Shown one piece after another: positions 9,824 through 19,376 of a stretch of 54,472 nt of DNA (positions are counted from its first letter, which is position 1; each line of letters opens with the position of its first letter). The notes below the pieces were generated by a model, which worked only from the letters and a program-made list of their open reading frames with translations, ran no database searches and was not told where the DNA came from. The DNA comes from Methanospirillaceae archaeon. GTDB lineage: Archaea > Halobacteriota > Methanomicrobia > Methanomicrobiales > Methanospirillaceae. Location of the stretch: the NCBI GenBank assembly GCA_016926505.1, contig JAFGOM010000112.1, forward strand, positions 1 to 54,472, written 5' to 3'. A program made the position numbers and the translations under genes.

Positions 9824-9838
9824 AAAGGACAGATCAAT

Positions 9839-9852
9839 TCTTTTTTTAAAAA
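9839..9852 (+). terminator. T-tract terminator after hppA
   Basis: A run of seven T residues (TTCTTTTTTTAAAAA) begins some 15 bases after the hppA stop. It matches the U-rich termination signals of archaea. A weak GC-containing inverted repeat (CTCTCcatcGAGAG) follows. Confidence 0.5.
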
Positions 9853-9958
9853 TTACAGATACTCTCTCCATCGAGAGGGGAGTTAATACAAAAACCCAGA
9901 AGATCGAAAAAAAGAAGGGAATTTTTAATCCGGCAGTCTGTCAACTTTAATCTGATAT

Positions 9959-11836
9959 TCAGAGGACATGCGAACTGCTTACGCGATGGGAAGAGTACAT
10001 ATCTGCGATCTCTTCCCGTAAAGAACTGACATTTTTCAGAACAATAAGCACTGAAGATATCAGACCGCTTCGATCCTTTTCCGGGATAAAAGTGGTATCC
10101 ATGAGTAAATCAACATCATCTTTTTTGATGGAAATGAGTTCGTGTATCAGCACTCCGGAAATAAAAACTGATTTTATCCGTTCAAAATCAATAAGAGCGG
10201 TATCCATCGTACGAACCATGTGTATCGGCAATCCGATTATCTGTTCAACCCCGACTCCGAGCAACCTGCCGAGTGACTGGTTTGCATACAGAACGGTACC
10301 TTCACGATTAATAACCATGATACAATCCAGTGCGCTTTCTGCTATTCCACGGAGAAATTCCTCTTCATTCCGTATCTTTGCTTCAGCTTCACGAATCTCG
10401 GTTATATCACGAATCGATTGAATGGCTCCTGCTACCTCGGTATCTTCATCATAATAGGGAGTGGCTTTTACCCAATAGATACGTCTGCTCCCATCCTGTT
10501 GGTATGCTACCGTTTCTGCAGTCAGTGCTGCTCCTTTTTGAGAGACACCCTCAAAAAATGCATGTATTGTGGGATCATACCGATCAAAGATGAGCTCAGC
10601 AAGCACAGGCCGGTTATATCCGTATATATCCATGATACACTCATCAATGGATCTTCCAACCGTGTCTTTGGATAACCGGTTTGTCATATGTTCCATCTGT
10701 TTATTCCAGAGGATAACCTGCCTTCTATTATCAATTGCAAAGGTTGGATCAGGCAGATGATCCAATATCCATTCCATCTGTTTCTTTGACCGAATAACCG
10801 CTTTTTCGCGACTGATGAGATCAGTAATATCAAAACCAGCAAGAACCAGGTTTGTCTCCTTTTTTCCCTTTCGAATCAGGATAAGATTCCATGAATAGAC
10901 AGACGGCGAGAGCTGATTATGGATGCATAACCGGGATTCCCATCGGGAAAAATCCACAATTCCATCCCTGACCGCCTGTATGCGATCTGAAATACGTACT
11001 CCCTGTTCATCTAGGACAGGGAAAAGTGATGCAAGACTGATTTGGGATCCAGGATCCACTATGGTAATCCCGGTAATCTCTGATGCGTAATTGTTACAGA
11101 AAACAATATTCCCGTCTTTATTAATCTTCATGATAAAGGTTCTGACATTCTGAACCAGATCCCGGATTGCTTTTTCACGACTGGATATTTCCCGTGCATT
11201 ATATTTTGCTTTTTTTAGATCGCGTGTAAAGTGAGATTCAATTCGGGATAATTCATCCTTGTACTCATATTCCAGACCTTTCGTATGAACCTGGCTCGAT
11301 ATGATATCGGTCTTATCAAAGATTATCAATACAGAGCCAAGAGTATTATCTGGTAACCATAACGGAATGATCTGATAATGAAGATACCGTAAGCCATCAT
11401 TTCCATTTATCTGAATCATCCCCTCGTGTAAAGAATCAGATGGATGTATGAGAGGATCGATTATTTCCCTGGTTAAAATCTCTGCCAGAGGAGTAAACAT
11501 AAGACCTCTCTCTCGTAACGTATCAGAGGAGAGAGAGAATGCCGTACAAAATGCCGGATTGACCTCCTTTATCACCCCATCCCTGTCTATCACCAGTACT
11601 CCTTCTGCAAGTACAGACAAAATATCTGAACTGTGAATCCGGATTGCAGCCCGATATACCTTTGCAGGACCAAGTGCCCGTCGCTCTGCTTTTCCTGCAT
11701 GATATAACGATTCCAGATATCTGGCAGCAGTGGCCCGGGAGATCTGAAGAAGCCGGGATACATCCTCAATAGTCAGACCTGACCGATGTTCCAGAAGGAG
11801 AGAATATATCTGTTCTTCGTGAATATTTATGGACAA
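9959..11836 (-). CDS. HTH-PAS multi-sensor regulator without kinase domain
   Basis: The 625-aa protein starts with a winged helix-turn-helix of about 65 residues (LTIEDVSRLLQISRATAARYL), followed by at least four PAS domains at roughly residues 70-180, 215-330, 345-470 and 480-610. PAS signatures include GVLVIDRDGVIKEVNPAF and VLYANQSLGRLLGV. The chain ends after the last PAS with no His-kinase or output domain, so the HTH is the likely output: a one-component, DNA-binding PAS sensor. It is transcribed divergently from the kamA-like/ablAB genes across about 245 bp, which suggests that it regulates osmolyte synthesis. That link is an inference from position. Confidence 0.8.
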   Translation of the reverse strand: MSINIHEEQIYSLLLEHRSGLTIEDVSRLLQISRATAARYLESLYHAGKAERRALGPAKVYRAAIRIHSSDILSVLAEGVLVIDRDGVIKEVNPAFCTAFSLSSDTLRERGLMFTPLAEILTREIIDPLIHPSDSLHEGMIQINGNDGLRYLHYQIIPLWLPDNTLGSVLIIFDKTDIISSQVHTKGLEYEYKDELSRIESHFTRDLKKAKYNAREISSREKAIRDLVQNVRTFIMKINKDGNIVFCNNYASEITGITIVDPGSQISLASLFPVLDEQGVRISDRIQAVRDGIVDFSRWESRLCIHNQLSPSVYSWNLILIRKGKKETNLVLAGFDITDLISREKAVIRSKKQMEWILDHLPDPTFAIDNRRQVILWNKQMEHMTNRLSKDTVGRSIDECIMDIYGYNRPVLAELIFDRYDPTIHAFFEGVSQKGAALTAETVAYQQDGSRRIYWVKATPYYDEDTEVAGAIQSIRDITEIREAEAKIRNEEEFLRGIAESALDCIMVINREGTVLYANQSLGRLLGVGVEQIIGLPIHMVRTMDTALIDFERIKSVFISGVLIHELISIKKDDVDLLMDTTFIPEKDRSGLISSVLIVLKNVSSLREEIADMYSSHRVSSSHVL

Positions 11837-11875
11837 TTTGTATCCCTTTTTCAGGTAAATGGTATGCCCTGTACC

Positions 11876-11885
11876 AATATATGTC
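11876..11885 (-). promoter_or_regulatory. TATA box of the HTH-PAS regulator
   Basis: On the minus strand the bases read about ACATATATTG, roughly 45 bases upstream of the regulator's ATG at 11836. This predicts a transcript start near 11850 and a short leader. Confidence 0.4.
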
Positions 11886-11907
11886 CTTCTCTCATTGGTA
11901 ATTCAGT

Positions 11908-11934
11908 TACTACTATTAGTTATCATAAGTAATA
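11908..11934. promoter_or_regulatory. Candidate operator between divergent genes
   Basis: An interrupted inverted repeat (TTACT ... AGTAA) lies in very AT-rich DNA midway between the two divergent TATA boxes. It sits immediately upstream of the kamA-like TATA box, where an archaeal regulator would block or recruit TBP/TFB. It may be bound by the adjacent HTH-PAS protein, but nothing in the sequence proves this. Confidence 0.3.
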
Positions 11935-11938
11935 ACAT

Positions 11939-11952
11939 TTTAATATAAATAG
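11939..11952 (+). promoter_or_regulatory. TATA box for kamA-like/ablAB
   Basis: TTTAATATAAATAG is a near-consensus archaeal TATA box. It predicts a transcript start near 11975 and a leader of about 105 bases before the ATG at 12082, which has its own strong ribosome-binding site. Confidence 0.6.
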
Positions 11953-12081
11953 CTCCTATTACTGCATAACTCAGAAATTATACACATATTGATTTTTCAT
12001 TGCATGGTACCTGAGTTATCTACCGGTCTTCTCCACACATCCACAGGAGAGTTATCACACAGGCCATACGGAGGTAAAAAA

Positions 12082-13239
12082 ATGGACTATATTACAGACA
12101 TAACACAAATACCCTACTTCCATTCGTTAGAAAAAAGAGAACAGGATCAATTACTTCACGTTACCTCCCAATACCCGTTCCGTGCATCAAAACACTATCT
12201 CTCATTGATTAACTGGAATAATCCAACAGACCCCTTAAAGCGGATCATCTTTCCAGACACCGGTGAATGCAATTCATATGGCAGCCAGGATCCTTCCCGG
12301 GAAGAACAATATACCGTTCTGCCCGGATTGCAGCACAAATACCCCCAGACTGCCCTGCTCCTTTTATCAGATGTATGTGGTGGTATCTGCAGATTCTGTT
12401 TTAGAAAACGTCTCTTTATGGACTGTCCCCGTCAGACAGTCAGGGATTATTCAGATGCACTCAACTACGTACGAGAGCATCATGAGATCTCAAATATTCT
12501 CTTATCAGGTGGCGATCCCTTAATCCTTTCCACACCACGCCTCAAGAAAATCATTCATGAGATTCGCGGGATAGAACATATACGCATCATCAGAATCGGA
12601 ACCAAGATGCTTGCATATAACCCATACCGTATTACTGATGACCAGGAATTATGTGATCTTATCACTGCAGCATCCACTGCAGAGAAGAAGATCTACATCA
12701 TGGCCCACTTCAATCATCCTAGAGAGATATCACCACAGTCCATTACCGCAATAGATCTGCTTCAGCGGGCGGGTGCTGTGGTAGTAAATCAGACACCGGT
12801 TATCGAAGGAGTAAATACCGATCCTGCAGTAATGGCTGATCTCTTGCGGAAACTCTCTTTTATCGGAGTGTCTCCCTACTATGTCTTCCAATGTCGACCC
12901 ACCGTAGGAAACGAAGTGTTTACCGTTCCGGTGGAACGGTCATACCAGATCATGCAATCCGCCTTTGAGCGATGTTCCGGTCTTGCAAAACGGGCACGGT
13001 TCATCATATCTCACAGTACAGGCAAGATTGAAGTGGTTGGACAGAACAAGCACAATGTTTTTTTGCGGTACCATCAGGCAGCGGACTCCCGTGATTACCA
13101 GAAGTTTATGATTTCCCAATCAAATCCAGAGGCCCGGTGGTTTGATGACTATCTCCCAATCACCCATATTGACAGTCCTTTTCATGAGCTGCTGTATGAT
13201 AGTGATCCCGGTATCGAGAGCAGGACCGCAACATTATAA
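12082..13239 (+). CDS. KamA-family radical SAM aminomutase-like protein, non-lysine type
   Basis: The start at 12082 is set by GGAGGTAA eight bases upstream; the frame extends further only through a TTG at 11989. The 385-aa product has the radical SAM triad CGGICRFC (Cys99, Cys103, Cys106) and the fold of lysine 2,3-aminomutases, including [11 protein letters not shown] and a PLP-lysine candidate in STGKIE. The two acidic residues that hold the epsilon-amino group of lysine in true lysine aminomutases (VNDC and QCDL in the neighbour AblA) are here Thr (VNTD) and Arg (QCRP). The substrate is therefore probably not lysine; an acidic amino acid such as glutamate is possible. It lies directly upstream of ablA, probably in the same operon. 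Confidence 0.8.
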   Translation: MDYITDITQIPYFHSLEKREQDQLLHVTSQYPFRASKHYLSLINWNNPTDPLKRIIFPDTGECNSYGSQDPSREEQYTVLPGLQHKYPQTALLLLSDVCGGICRFCFRKRLFMDCPRQTVRDYSDALNYVREHHEISNILLSGGDPLILSTPRLKKIIHEIRGIEHIRIIRIGTKMLAYNPYRITDDQELCDLITAASTAEKKIYIMAHFNHPREISPQSITAIDLLQRAGAVVVNQTPVIEGVNTDPAVMADLLRKLSFIGVSPYYVFQCRPTVGNEVFTVPVERSYQIMQSAFERCSGLAKRARFIISHSTGKIEVVGQNKHNVFLRYHQAADSRDYQKFMISQSNPEARWFDDYLPITHIDSPFHELLYDSDPGIESRTATL

Positions 13240-13350
13240 CTATTTCCACGGCTCTGACCTTTCCCTTGCAGAAACTACCTTCTTCAGGCCAATTTTTCAA
13301 AAAAGAGAACAATAACAGATGTACCTGTTCCCACAATAGAGGATACTAAA

Positions 13351-14661
13351 ATGACCGTACAATCACTGACACCCATGCAACCGGAATCGCCTTCTTCAGA
13401 TCTATCCAGATGGAAAGACTGGAAATGGCAGGTTCAACATAGTATTACCGATATCTCATCTCTCGAATGTATGCTTGAGATTACCTTTACAAAGGAAGAA
13501 AGAGATGAGATACAGAGAACAATCGATATTTTCCCAATGTCGATAACCCCTTATTATCTCTCCCTCATTGATACCAGTGATCCCTTGCATGATCCCATCT
13601 ATAAACAGGCAGTTCCGTCTGCAGGAGAACTTATCATTGAAGATTATGATCTCCACGATCCTTTAAGCGAAGATATTGACAGCCCATGCCCTCTCATCAC
13701 GCACCGATATCCTGACAGGGTTCTCTTTCTTATCAGCAATACCTGTTCTATGTATTGCCGCCACTGTACAAGGAAAAGAAAAGTGGGACAAGTAACATCG
13801 AAACCTGACAGGACTGATCTCGAGCAGGCATTTGATTACATACAAAACCACCCGGAAATTCGTGATGTCCTTTTATCGGGAGGCGATCCCCTGATGCTTT
13901 CAGATAAACAACTGGATTTTATCCTACACCGGCTACGCCTGATACCGCATGTAGAGATTATCCGGATTGGAACGCGGATTCCGGTGGTACTACCCTACCG
14001 TGTGACTGACGATCTTATTTTGGTTCTGAAAAAATATCACCCGATCTGGCTGAACACTCATTTTAATCATCCACACGAATTTACCGAAGCATCCTGTGAA
14101 GCACTGGGGAAACTGGCAGATGCAGGTATTCCCCTTGGGAACCAGTCAGTTCTCCTTGCGGGAGTAAATGACTGTCCAAATATCATGAGAAAACTCGTTC
14201 ATGAACTGGTGAAAAACCGGGTCAGGCCATACTATCTTTTTCAGTGCGATCTTGCAGAAGGTCTGGCCCATTTCCGGACTCCGGTCGGGAAAGGGATAGA
14301 AATTATTGAAAGTCTGATTGGACATACATCAGGACTTGCCGTTCCTACCTATGTCATCGATGCCCCCGGGGGAGGCGGGAAAATCCCGATAATGCCAAAC
14401 TATCTCGTATCCTGGTCTTCTCATAAGATTGTTCTTCGCAATTACGAAGGTATGTTCTCAACATACCAGGAACCTGACCATTATCAGGAGATAAACTGCG
14501 ATCTGGTATGTGAAAAATGTAATCTCCAGCATTCGGGAGATAATGAATATGCAATCAAGAGAGCTCACGGTATAGAAGCCCTGTTGTCTGATTATCAGAG
14601 TGAGATTACCATAGTTCCGGCTGATTCAGAACGGATTGCCAGGAGAGAGGATGAAGAGTGA
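13351..14661 (+). CDS. ablA: L-lysine 2,3-aminomutase AblA
   Basis: The 436-aa protein converts L-lysine to L-beta-lysine using a [4Fe-4S] cluster, SAM and PLP. The cluster motif CSMYCRHC is at Cys132, Cys136 and Cys139. [11 protein letters not shown], the PLP-lysine loop [10 protein letters not shown], and both lysine-binding aspartates (GVNDC, QCDLAEG) are intact. A C-terminal [10 protein letters not shown] segment supplies the zinc-type cysteines of the family. It overlaps ablB by 11 bases. Together they make N-epsilon-acetyl-beta-lysine, the compatible solute of salt-stressed methanogens. The preceding KamA-like gene is a diverged paralog. Confidence 0.95.
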   Translation: MTVQSLTPMQPESPSSDLSRWKDWKWQVQHSITDISSLECMLEITFTKEERDEIQRTIDIFPMSITPYYLSLIDTSDPLHDPIYKQAVPSAGELIIEDYDLHDPLSEDIDSPCPLITHRYPDRVLFLISNTCSMYCRHCTRKRKVGQVTSKPDRTDLEQAFDYIQNHPEIRDVLLSGGDPLMLSDKQLDFILHRLRLIPHVEIIRIGTRIPVVLPYRVTDDLILVLKKYHPIWLNTHFNHPHEFTEASCEALGKLADAGIPLGNQSVLLAGVNDCPNIMRKLVHELVKNRVRPYYLFQCDLAEGLAHFRTPVGKGIEIIESLIGHTSGLAVPTYVIDAPGGGGKIPIMPNYLVSWSSHKIVLRNYEGMFSTYQEPDHYQEINCDLVCEKCNLQHSGDNEYAIKRAHGIEALLSDYQSEITIVPADSERIARREDEE

Positions 14662-15490
14662 CGAGATACTGCAGATCGGAAACAGTCTTCTTCAGCACGG
14701 ATACTACAATAACAGGATTTATCTGATGAAGATCGATCCAAAAGATACTGACACCGTTATAAAACAGATCGCCTCGATACAGAATACATTTCATTATAAA
14801 AAGATCATCCTGAAAATTCCCCGGTTTTTAGAGAAATTTTTCCAGACCCCTGACTCGGTAACTGAAGCGGTCATCCCGGATTTTTATCAGGGAACTGCTG
14901 ATGCTCTTTTTCTATCACGTTTTTTTCATCCCGAACAATTAAACAGGAACGAACGTGACCGGATTCAAAAAAATATTTTTTCCCTGCAGAAAAAAAAGAA
15001 TTCCGTACCGGATAACAGGAAATCAGAGAATATTGTGATTCGGGAGGGGGATTATCCTGATATCCCGGAGATATGTGCCCTGTATCAGAGAGAGTTTAAG
15101 ACATATCCGTTTCCCATCCACGAACCATTGTATCTCCAGAAGATAATGGATGGAGGAACCCGGATCTTTATTGGATCCTCTGATTCAGGAATCGTTGCAG
15201 CGGGATCGTGTGAGACTGATTCGTATTCATCATCTGTTGAGATGAGTGATTTAGCGATAGATCCTCAATTCCGGGGACAGGGAATCTCAAAACAACTCCT
15301 CTTTTACATGGAACAGTGCATGAAAAAGGCGAAGCTAAAAACGGCATATACCATCTGCCGTAGCAAACCCATACCGGTAAACAGACTATTCTCTGGTGCC
15401 CAATACCGGTACGGAGGAACACTTCTTGAAAATACTAATATCTGCGGAAATTTTGAAAGTATGAATGTCTGGTATAAACCGCTGTCATAA
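14651..15490 (+). CDS. ablB: Beta-lysine N-acetyltransferase AblB
   Basis: The ATG at 14651 follows AGGAGAG and overlaps the ablA stop; an upstream TTG at 14636 is less likely. The 279-aa protein ends in a GNAT acetyltransferase fold with the acetyl-CoA pyrophosphate-binding loop [11 protein letters not shown] and the preceding strand MSDLAIDPQ. The N-terminal 120 residues ([21 protein letters not shown]) are the typical AblB extension. It transfers acetyl from acetyl-CoA to the epsilon-amino group of beta-lysine, completing the osmolyte. Translational coupling to ablA supports the assignment. Confidence 0.93.
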   Translation: MKSDEILQIGNSLLQHGYYNNRIYLMKIDPKDTDTVIKQIASIQNTFHYKKIILKIPRFLEKFFQTPDSVTEAVIPDFYQGTADALFLSRFFHPEQLNRNERDRIQKNIFSLQKKKNSVPDNRKSENIVIREGDYPDIPEICALYQREFKTYPFPIHEPLYLQKIMDGGTRIFIGSSDSGIVAAGSCETDSYSSSVEMSDLAIDPQFRGQGISKQLLFYMEQCMKKAKLKTAYTICRSKPIPVNRLFSGAQYRYGGTLLENTNICGNFESMNVWYKPLS

Positions 15491-15551
15491 TTCGTGCAGG
15501 ATCGTTGTCCTGCATAAAGGGATTATCCATCAACAGATCTTCTGACCTTTC

Positions 15552-16748
15552 TTACTCCTCTCTCCCGGATATCTCATTACTGTTTTTTCTAAAAAACCAG
15601 TTCCGATAGACAATTGGCGTGATTAACGTGGTAATCAGGGCCATAAGAACCAGAGTAACATACACACTCTGATCAATGACTCCCGCTTCCAGTCCGATAA
15701 GGGCCACTATCATCGCAACCTCTCCGCGGGGGGCCATCCCAAATCCGACGACGAGAGAGTCATGAACTGACATCCTGCAGATCCAGGCAGGCACACCACA
15801 CCCGATGATCTTGGTAATCATCGCGACAAGAGTGAGAACAACCACAAAAATGGCAATCTCATATGTTAACGCATGAAAATCTGCGATGATCCCTAATGAT
15901 ACAAAGAAGATTGATGCAAAGATTATCTGGAGATACTCAGCTCCTTCTTTTAGGTTTTTGCTCTGTTCCAGAATTACCCCGGAAAAGGAGACCCCGGCGA
16001 TAAAAGCACCAACGATCGCGGACAGACCAACCATCTCTGCAACCATGGCATAAAAAAATGCCATCATCATCGCAAAAATAAACGTGAATTCAGGATATTT
16101 TCCGGCAAATGCGGTTTTATCTACATTCTCTATCAGCCTGCTTACGAGAAGAAGGCCGACTGCTGCTCCGATACCGATAAAGAGGAGTGCCTTTATGACA
16201 AGAACCACAATCCCAAGGACTGAGACTGAGCCGGTAATGATATCGATACTCAATGCCAGTGCGAGAAGACTCAGGATATCATCGATTACTGCTGCCCCGA
16301 TGATTGCCTTTGCCGCATCAGTTTGAAGCTGGTTATACTCTCTCAGGACGTTTGCAGTTATCGCAATGCTTGTTGCGGTAAGAGCTGTTCCGATAAAGAT
16401 GGAGCCGGGAAGTGAAAACCCGAACAGTATCGATATACCGTATCCGCCAATCCAGGGCAGGATAACACCAACGAGTCCGATAACTCCGTTCCGTGGAACG
16501 AGGATGTCCTGCAGTTTAAACTCAAGACCTATCACAAAGAGCAGAACAACTGCACCAAGACGGGCAAGACTGCTGATAAATTCAGTATACGAGATGAGAT
16601 GAAGCACACTGGGACCAACCACTATCCCGACAAGGATGAGACCAACAACTGCAGACTGGTTGATTCGTGACGCTATCAGATACCCGGCAAGGGCTACAAA
16701 CAACAGCAGACTCATCTGGAATTCAGGTGACGAGAGTAATTCTTCCAT
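15552..16748 (-). CDS. CPA2-type cation/proton antiporter
   Basis: The 398-aa protein has about twelve membrane helices and the CPA2 (NapA/KefB-like) core. The double aspartate lies in GAAVIDDILSLLALALS, characteristic of electrogenic exchange, and the discontinuous helix GTALTATSIAITANVL is present. No C-terminal TrkA domain follows; the chain ends in a short charged tail. It presumably exchanges Na+ or K+ for protons. It lies next to and faces the osmolyte operon, which fits a shared role in salt or turgor response, although the two are convergent and not one transcription unit. Confidence 0.9.
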   Translation of the reverse strand: MEELLSSPEFQMSLLLFVALAGYLIASRINQSAVVGLILVGIVVGPSVLHLISYTEFISSLARLGAVVLLFVIGLEFKLQDILVPRNGVIGLVGVILPWIGGYGISILFGFSLPGSIFIGTALTATSIAITANVLREYNQLQTDAAKAIIGAAVIDDILSLLALALSIDIITGSVSVLGIVVLVIKALLFIGIGAAVGLLLVSRLIENVDKTAFAGKYPEFTFIFAMMMAFFYAMVAEMVGLSAIVGAFIAGVSFSGVILEQSKNLKEGAEYLQIIFASIFFVSLGIIADFHALTYEIAIFVVVLTLVAMITKIIGCGVPAWICRMSVHDSLVVGFGMAPRGEVAMIVALIGLEAGVIDQSVYVTLVLMALITTLITPIVYRNWFFRKNSNEISGREE

Positions 16749-16963
16749 TACATATCTTCCATTAATAAACCGTATTTTATCGATCCTGACAGGATACCGT
16801 GCAGATTACACAGAAATAGTTATCCTGATTCCAGTCATTATTTATGTATTACCAGGAGCAGACCTGCGGTACCATTCTCTTCTGTATCCTTTATTGGTAT
16901 ACATGCCTGATTAATTAATCTCTTATGATATTCTTCGATCGATACGATGTGAAAACCTGTATT

Positions 16964-17494
16964 TTATGCCCAGATAAACCAGATAAAAATAACAGAAATA
17001 ATGCCGATAATACCGGCTGCGAGGAGAACGCGAGGAGATACCTGGTACCGGCTGCGATGCTCGTATGCCTGCTGCATTGCATCGGTATAGGTCTTAACAA
17101 TACCAGTCACGTCTGATACTGCCCATGCATCACGGGATGTTATCGTCTGAAAATGATGGGATATCCTGTTACGGTAATCGATCAGGGCGATCATCCCCTC
17201 CCTTGTCTTGTCATCGATCAGATCATGGTCATGCAGCCTCTTTATCATCGCTTTGTACCGGACCGGGCCATCGGGATCGGTATAACCATAGATATCAAGA
17301 ATAAAAAACCCGAGATCCAGTGCCCTGTTTATCAGTGCAAAGGTTACCATGCACTCTGCATACCAGTCCCGACGATCTTTTGTCATCCCTTTTCGTGATG
17401 GTATGGCATGGATCTGTTGTGCATCAGAAAGATACCTGTTGATGTCAAGAGCAATCTTTTCTATTGATCTGCCCTCTTTACCCGGTACTATCAT
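16964..17494 (-). CDS. HepT-like protein with C-terminal membrane anchor
   Basis: The 176-aa protein is helical and contains DYRNRISHHF (residues 106-115). This matches the RX4-6HXY active-site motif of HepT/DUF86 HEPN nucleases, with Phe in the Tyr position (Arg108, His113). The C-terminal segment VLLAAGIIGIISVIFIWFIW is a clear transmembrane anchor, which is not usual for HepT. No MNT nucleotidyltransferase partner is adjacent; the neighbour 46 bases upstream is a YkgJ-type protein. It may be a solitary membrane-bound HEPN RNase or a non-catalytic relative. The HEPN call rests on one motif and the helical pattern. Confidence 0.55.
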   Translation of the reverse strand: MIVPGKEGRSIEKIALDINRYLSDAQQIHAIPSRKGMTKDRRDWYAECMVTFALINRALDLGFFILDIYGYTDPDGPVRYKAMIKRLHDHDLIDDKTREGMIALIDYRNRISHHFQTITSRDAWAVSDVTGIVKTYTDAMQQAYEHRSRYQVSPRVLLAAGIIGIISVIFIWFIWA

Positions 17495-17540
17495 TATTGT
17501 TTCCTACCAGAACAGGAGAGAAAAACCGGCATTATCATCC

Positions 17541-18023
17541 TTACCAGATCACCTGATATCCTCGTGCAGAAAGGATAGTTCTGACGGTATCCCTCCACTT
17601 TGTATCGTTGCTAATTGCAAGAGGCTGTATCATCTCATCCCACAGATTGCGTAATCCGGGATCAGCGGTGAGCAGGGCCCTGCCACCTTTCACCCGCCCT
17701 GCCCATTCGCGGTCAGGATACGTGATGAGAATCTCGTAGCAGGCATACTGTTGACAGAGAAGTGGTCTGGTTGCATGAACAATACATCGTACCCGGCCGC
17801 TTGCAGGATCCCGCCTGAGAAATGTACATGCCTCCGGTTCTTCTTCCTGAAGGGTGGTATCAGAAAGGAGATGCAATTTGTCAGGATCAATCCGTACGAG
17901 ATCAGTCTCTCCGGTAACCTCATGGTATAACTGGTACGTGCCGTCATGGGAATCAGAGATAACCGTCAGATACGGCCCGAGAGAGAGACAACAGATACCG
18001 CATTGCCGGCATTCAAATCCCAT
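17541..18023 (-). CDS. YkgJ-type zinc/iron-chelating Cys-cluster protein
   Basis: The 160-aa protein starts MGFECRQCGICC, the YkgJ CxxCxxCC signature, and keeps the later cysteines (ACTF, VRCIVHA, LCQQYACYEIL). It aligns end to end with the product of 4691-5170, including GPYLTV and a C-terminal GYQVIW against GYKVTM, so the two are paralogs. It precedes the HepT-like gene on the same strand with a 46-base gap and may be co-transcribed with it. Metal binding is expected; the biological role is unknown. Confidence 0.8.
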   Translation of the reverse strand: MGFECRQCGICCLSLGPYLTVISDSHDGTYQLYHEVTGETDLVRIDPDKLHLLSDTTLQEEEPEACTFLRRDPASGRVRCIVHATRPLLCQQYACYEILITYPDREWAGRVKGGRALLTADPGLRNLWDEMIQPLAISNDTKWRDTVRTILSARGYQVIW

Positions 18024-18123
18024 ATATACCGTTTGGAGCAGAGTATTATCTTCTTTTCCGAGATATCAGACAATACCCGGAAAGGGACAGGACAGGTCTA
18101 CCTGACCCGGCAGACCGGGTTCA

Positions 18124-18726
18124 TCATGATTCTTTGGGTTTAAAGACCTCGTGAGTAAGCGTTGCGGCATCATCGAGCCACATCATCCGCTCTGCAGGAG
18201 TACTCGTGATTACAACCCGGAATATGAGACGATAAAATTCAGATATTCCACACAACCCGAATATACAATCCTTCCAGATGCGATGCAGCGGATCGCCGAA
18301 TACCATCTCCTCACGCACCTCAGGGGTATTTGCCGTGTTAATAACAATCGCAGCCTGTGCTTTTAGCAGACCGACAGGGATGCCTTCCCCTGCATCCCCC
18401 TCGATAAACCGGTACGCAACATTCGGCCGGAACACCCGATCGATATACCCTTTTACTATCGCAGGAGGCATTCCCCACCAGTTCGGGTGAACAACAACAA
18501 TCCCGTCTGCTGCAACAAGATCATCGCAGTACCGGCTGATCTGCGGGTCTAAGGCAGCATCGCGGGGGATCTCAGAACAGGGCAATACCGGGGGAAAATC
18601 CATCTGGTACAGGTCATGAAACAGCACCGTGTGCTGATCGGTTTCAAGCTGATCACAGATCCTTTCTGCAATCGCATAATTAAAACTCGCCGGATCCGGA
18701 TGTGCAAGGATAACAAGGATATTCAT
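18124..18726 (-). CDS. NAD(P)H quinone oxidoreductase, flavodoxin fold
   Basis: The 200-aa protein belongs to the Flavodoxin_2 family (MdaB/NQO-like). It opens with MNILVILAHPDPASFNYAIA, the FMN/FAD phosphate-binding start, and contains VVVHPNWWGMPPAIVKGYID and a RVFRPNVAYRF segment typical of these two-electron quinone reductases. It is likely cytosolic and protects against quinone or oxidative stress. Its ATG overlaps the stop of the carboxymuconolactone-decarboxylase-like gene (ATGA), so both are made from one mRNA. Confidence 0.88.
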   Translation of the reverse strand: MNILVILAHPDPASFNYAIAERICDQLETDQHTVLFHDLYQMDFPPVLPCSEIPRDAALDPQISRYCDDLVAADGIVVVHPNWWGMPPAIVKGYIDRVFRPNVAYRFIEGDAGEGIPVGLLKAQAAIVINTANTPEVREEMVFGDPLHRIWKDCIFGLCGISEFYRLIFRVVITSTPAERMMWLDDAATLTHEVFKPKES

Positions 18727-19139
18727 GGCATTGGATCGGGTGATCCCTGTTGTGGTACCGGTTCGGTTTCATCTTTATCAAACACTGTTTTTGCCGCATA
18801 CATGGCATTTATTGCAGCAGGAAACCCTGCATACACCGACATCTGGATAATAATCTCGATGATCTCGTCCTGTGACAACCCCGCATTCAGACCGGCCCTG
18901 ATATGTGCCGATAACTGGGGAGTGGCATATCCAAGCACGGTAAGAGCAGATATGGTTGCTATCTCACGGGATCGGAGATCAAGCCCGCTTCGGGTGTAAA
19001 TATCACCAAAAGGATATGTTACCAGCATATCAGCAAAATCAGGAGATATCTCAGATAACCGCCTGTACACCTCATCTCCTGCTTCTTTCTGTATCGTGCG
19101 CAGGGCATGCATACCACGGGTAAACCGCTCTCTTTCCAT
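18723..19139 (-). CDS. Carboxymuconolactone decarboxylase-family protein
   Basis: The 138-aa all-helical protein has the CMD/AhpD-like core (REIATISALTVLGYATPQLSAHI ends in the conserved His; then GLSQDEIIEIIIQM and GFPAAINAM). There is no CxxC pair, so it is not an AhpD-type peroxidase and is more likely the gamma-carboxymuconolactone-decarboxylase-like subgroup. Methanogens lack the protocatechuate pathway, so another role, perhaps redox defence, is more likely. It is translationally coupled to the flavodoxin-fold quinone reductase. Confidence 0.85.
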   Translation of the reverse strand: MERERFTRGMHALRTIQKEAGDEVYRRLSEISPDFADMLVTYPFGDIYTRSGLDLRSREIATISALTVLGYATPQLSAHIRAGLNAGLSQDEIIEIIIQMSVYAGFPAAINAMYAAKTVFDKDETEPVPQQGSPDPMP

Positions 19140-19376
19140 ACAACCATATTGAATCTGTACCTATAATTACCCGTAGGAAAAGGCATAACCAAAAAACGCC
19201 CTTACCCATGACAATCGCATTCGTATCGCAGCCTGCGGTTTAAACCCGACTGAAAACCTGACAGAGCACATAATTTATTCCAATACACAGAAAAGCCTCG
19301 TATCTCATGAAAAAAGCAGATCCGTAAGATGTGCCCGCACATCAAGTGCTGTCAGGGGATGCAGTATCAGAAAAAA

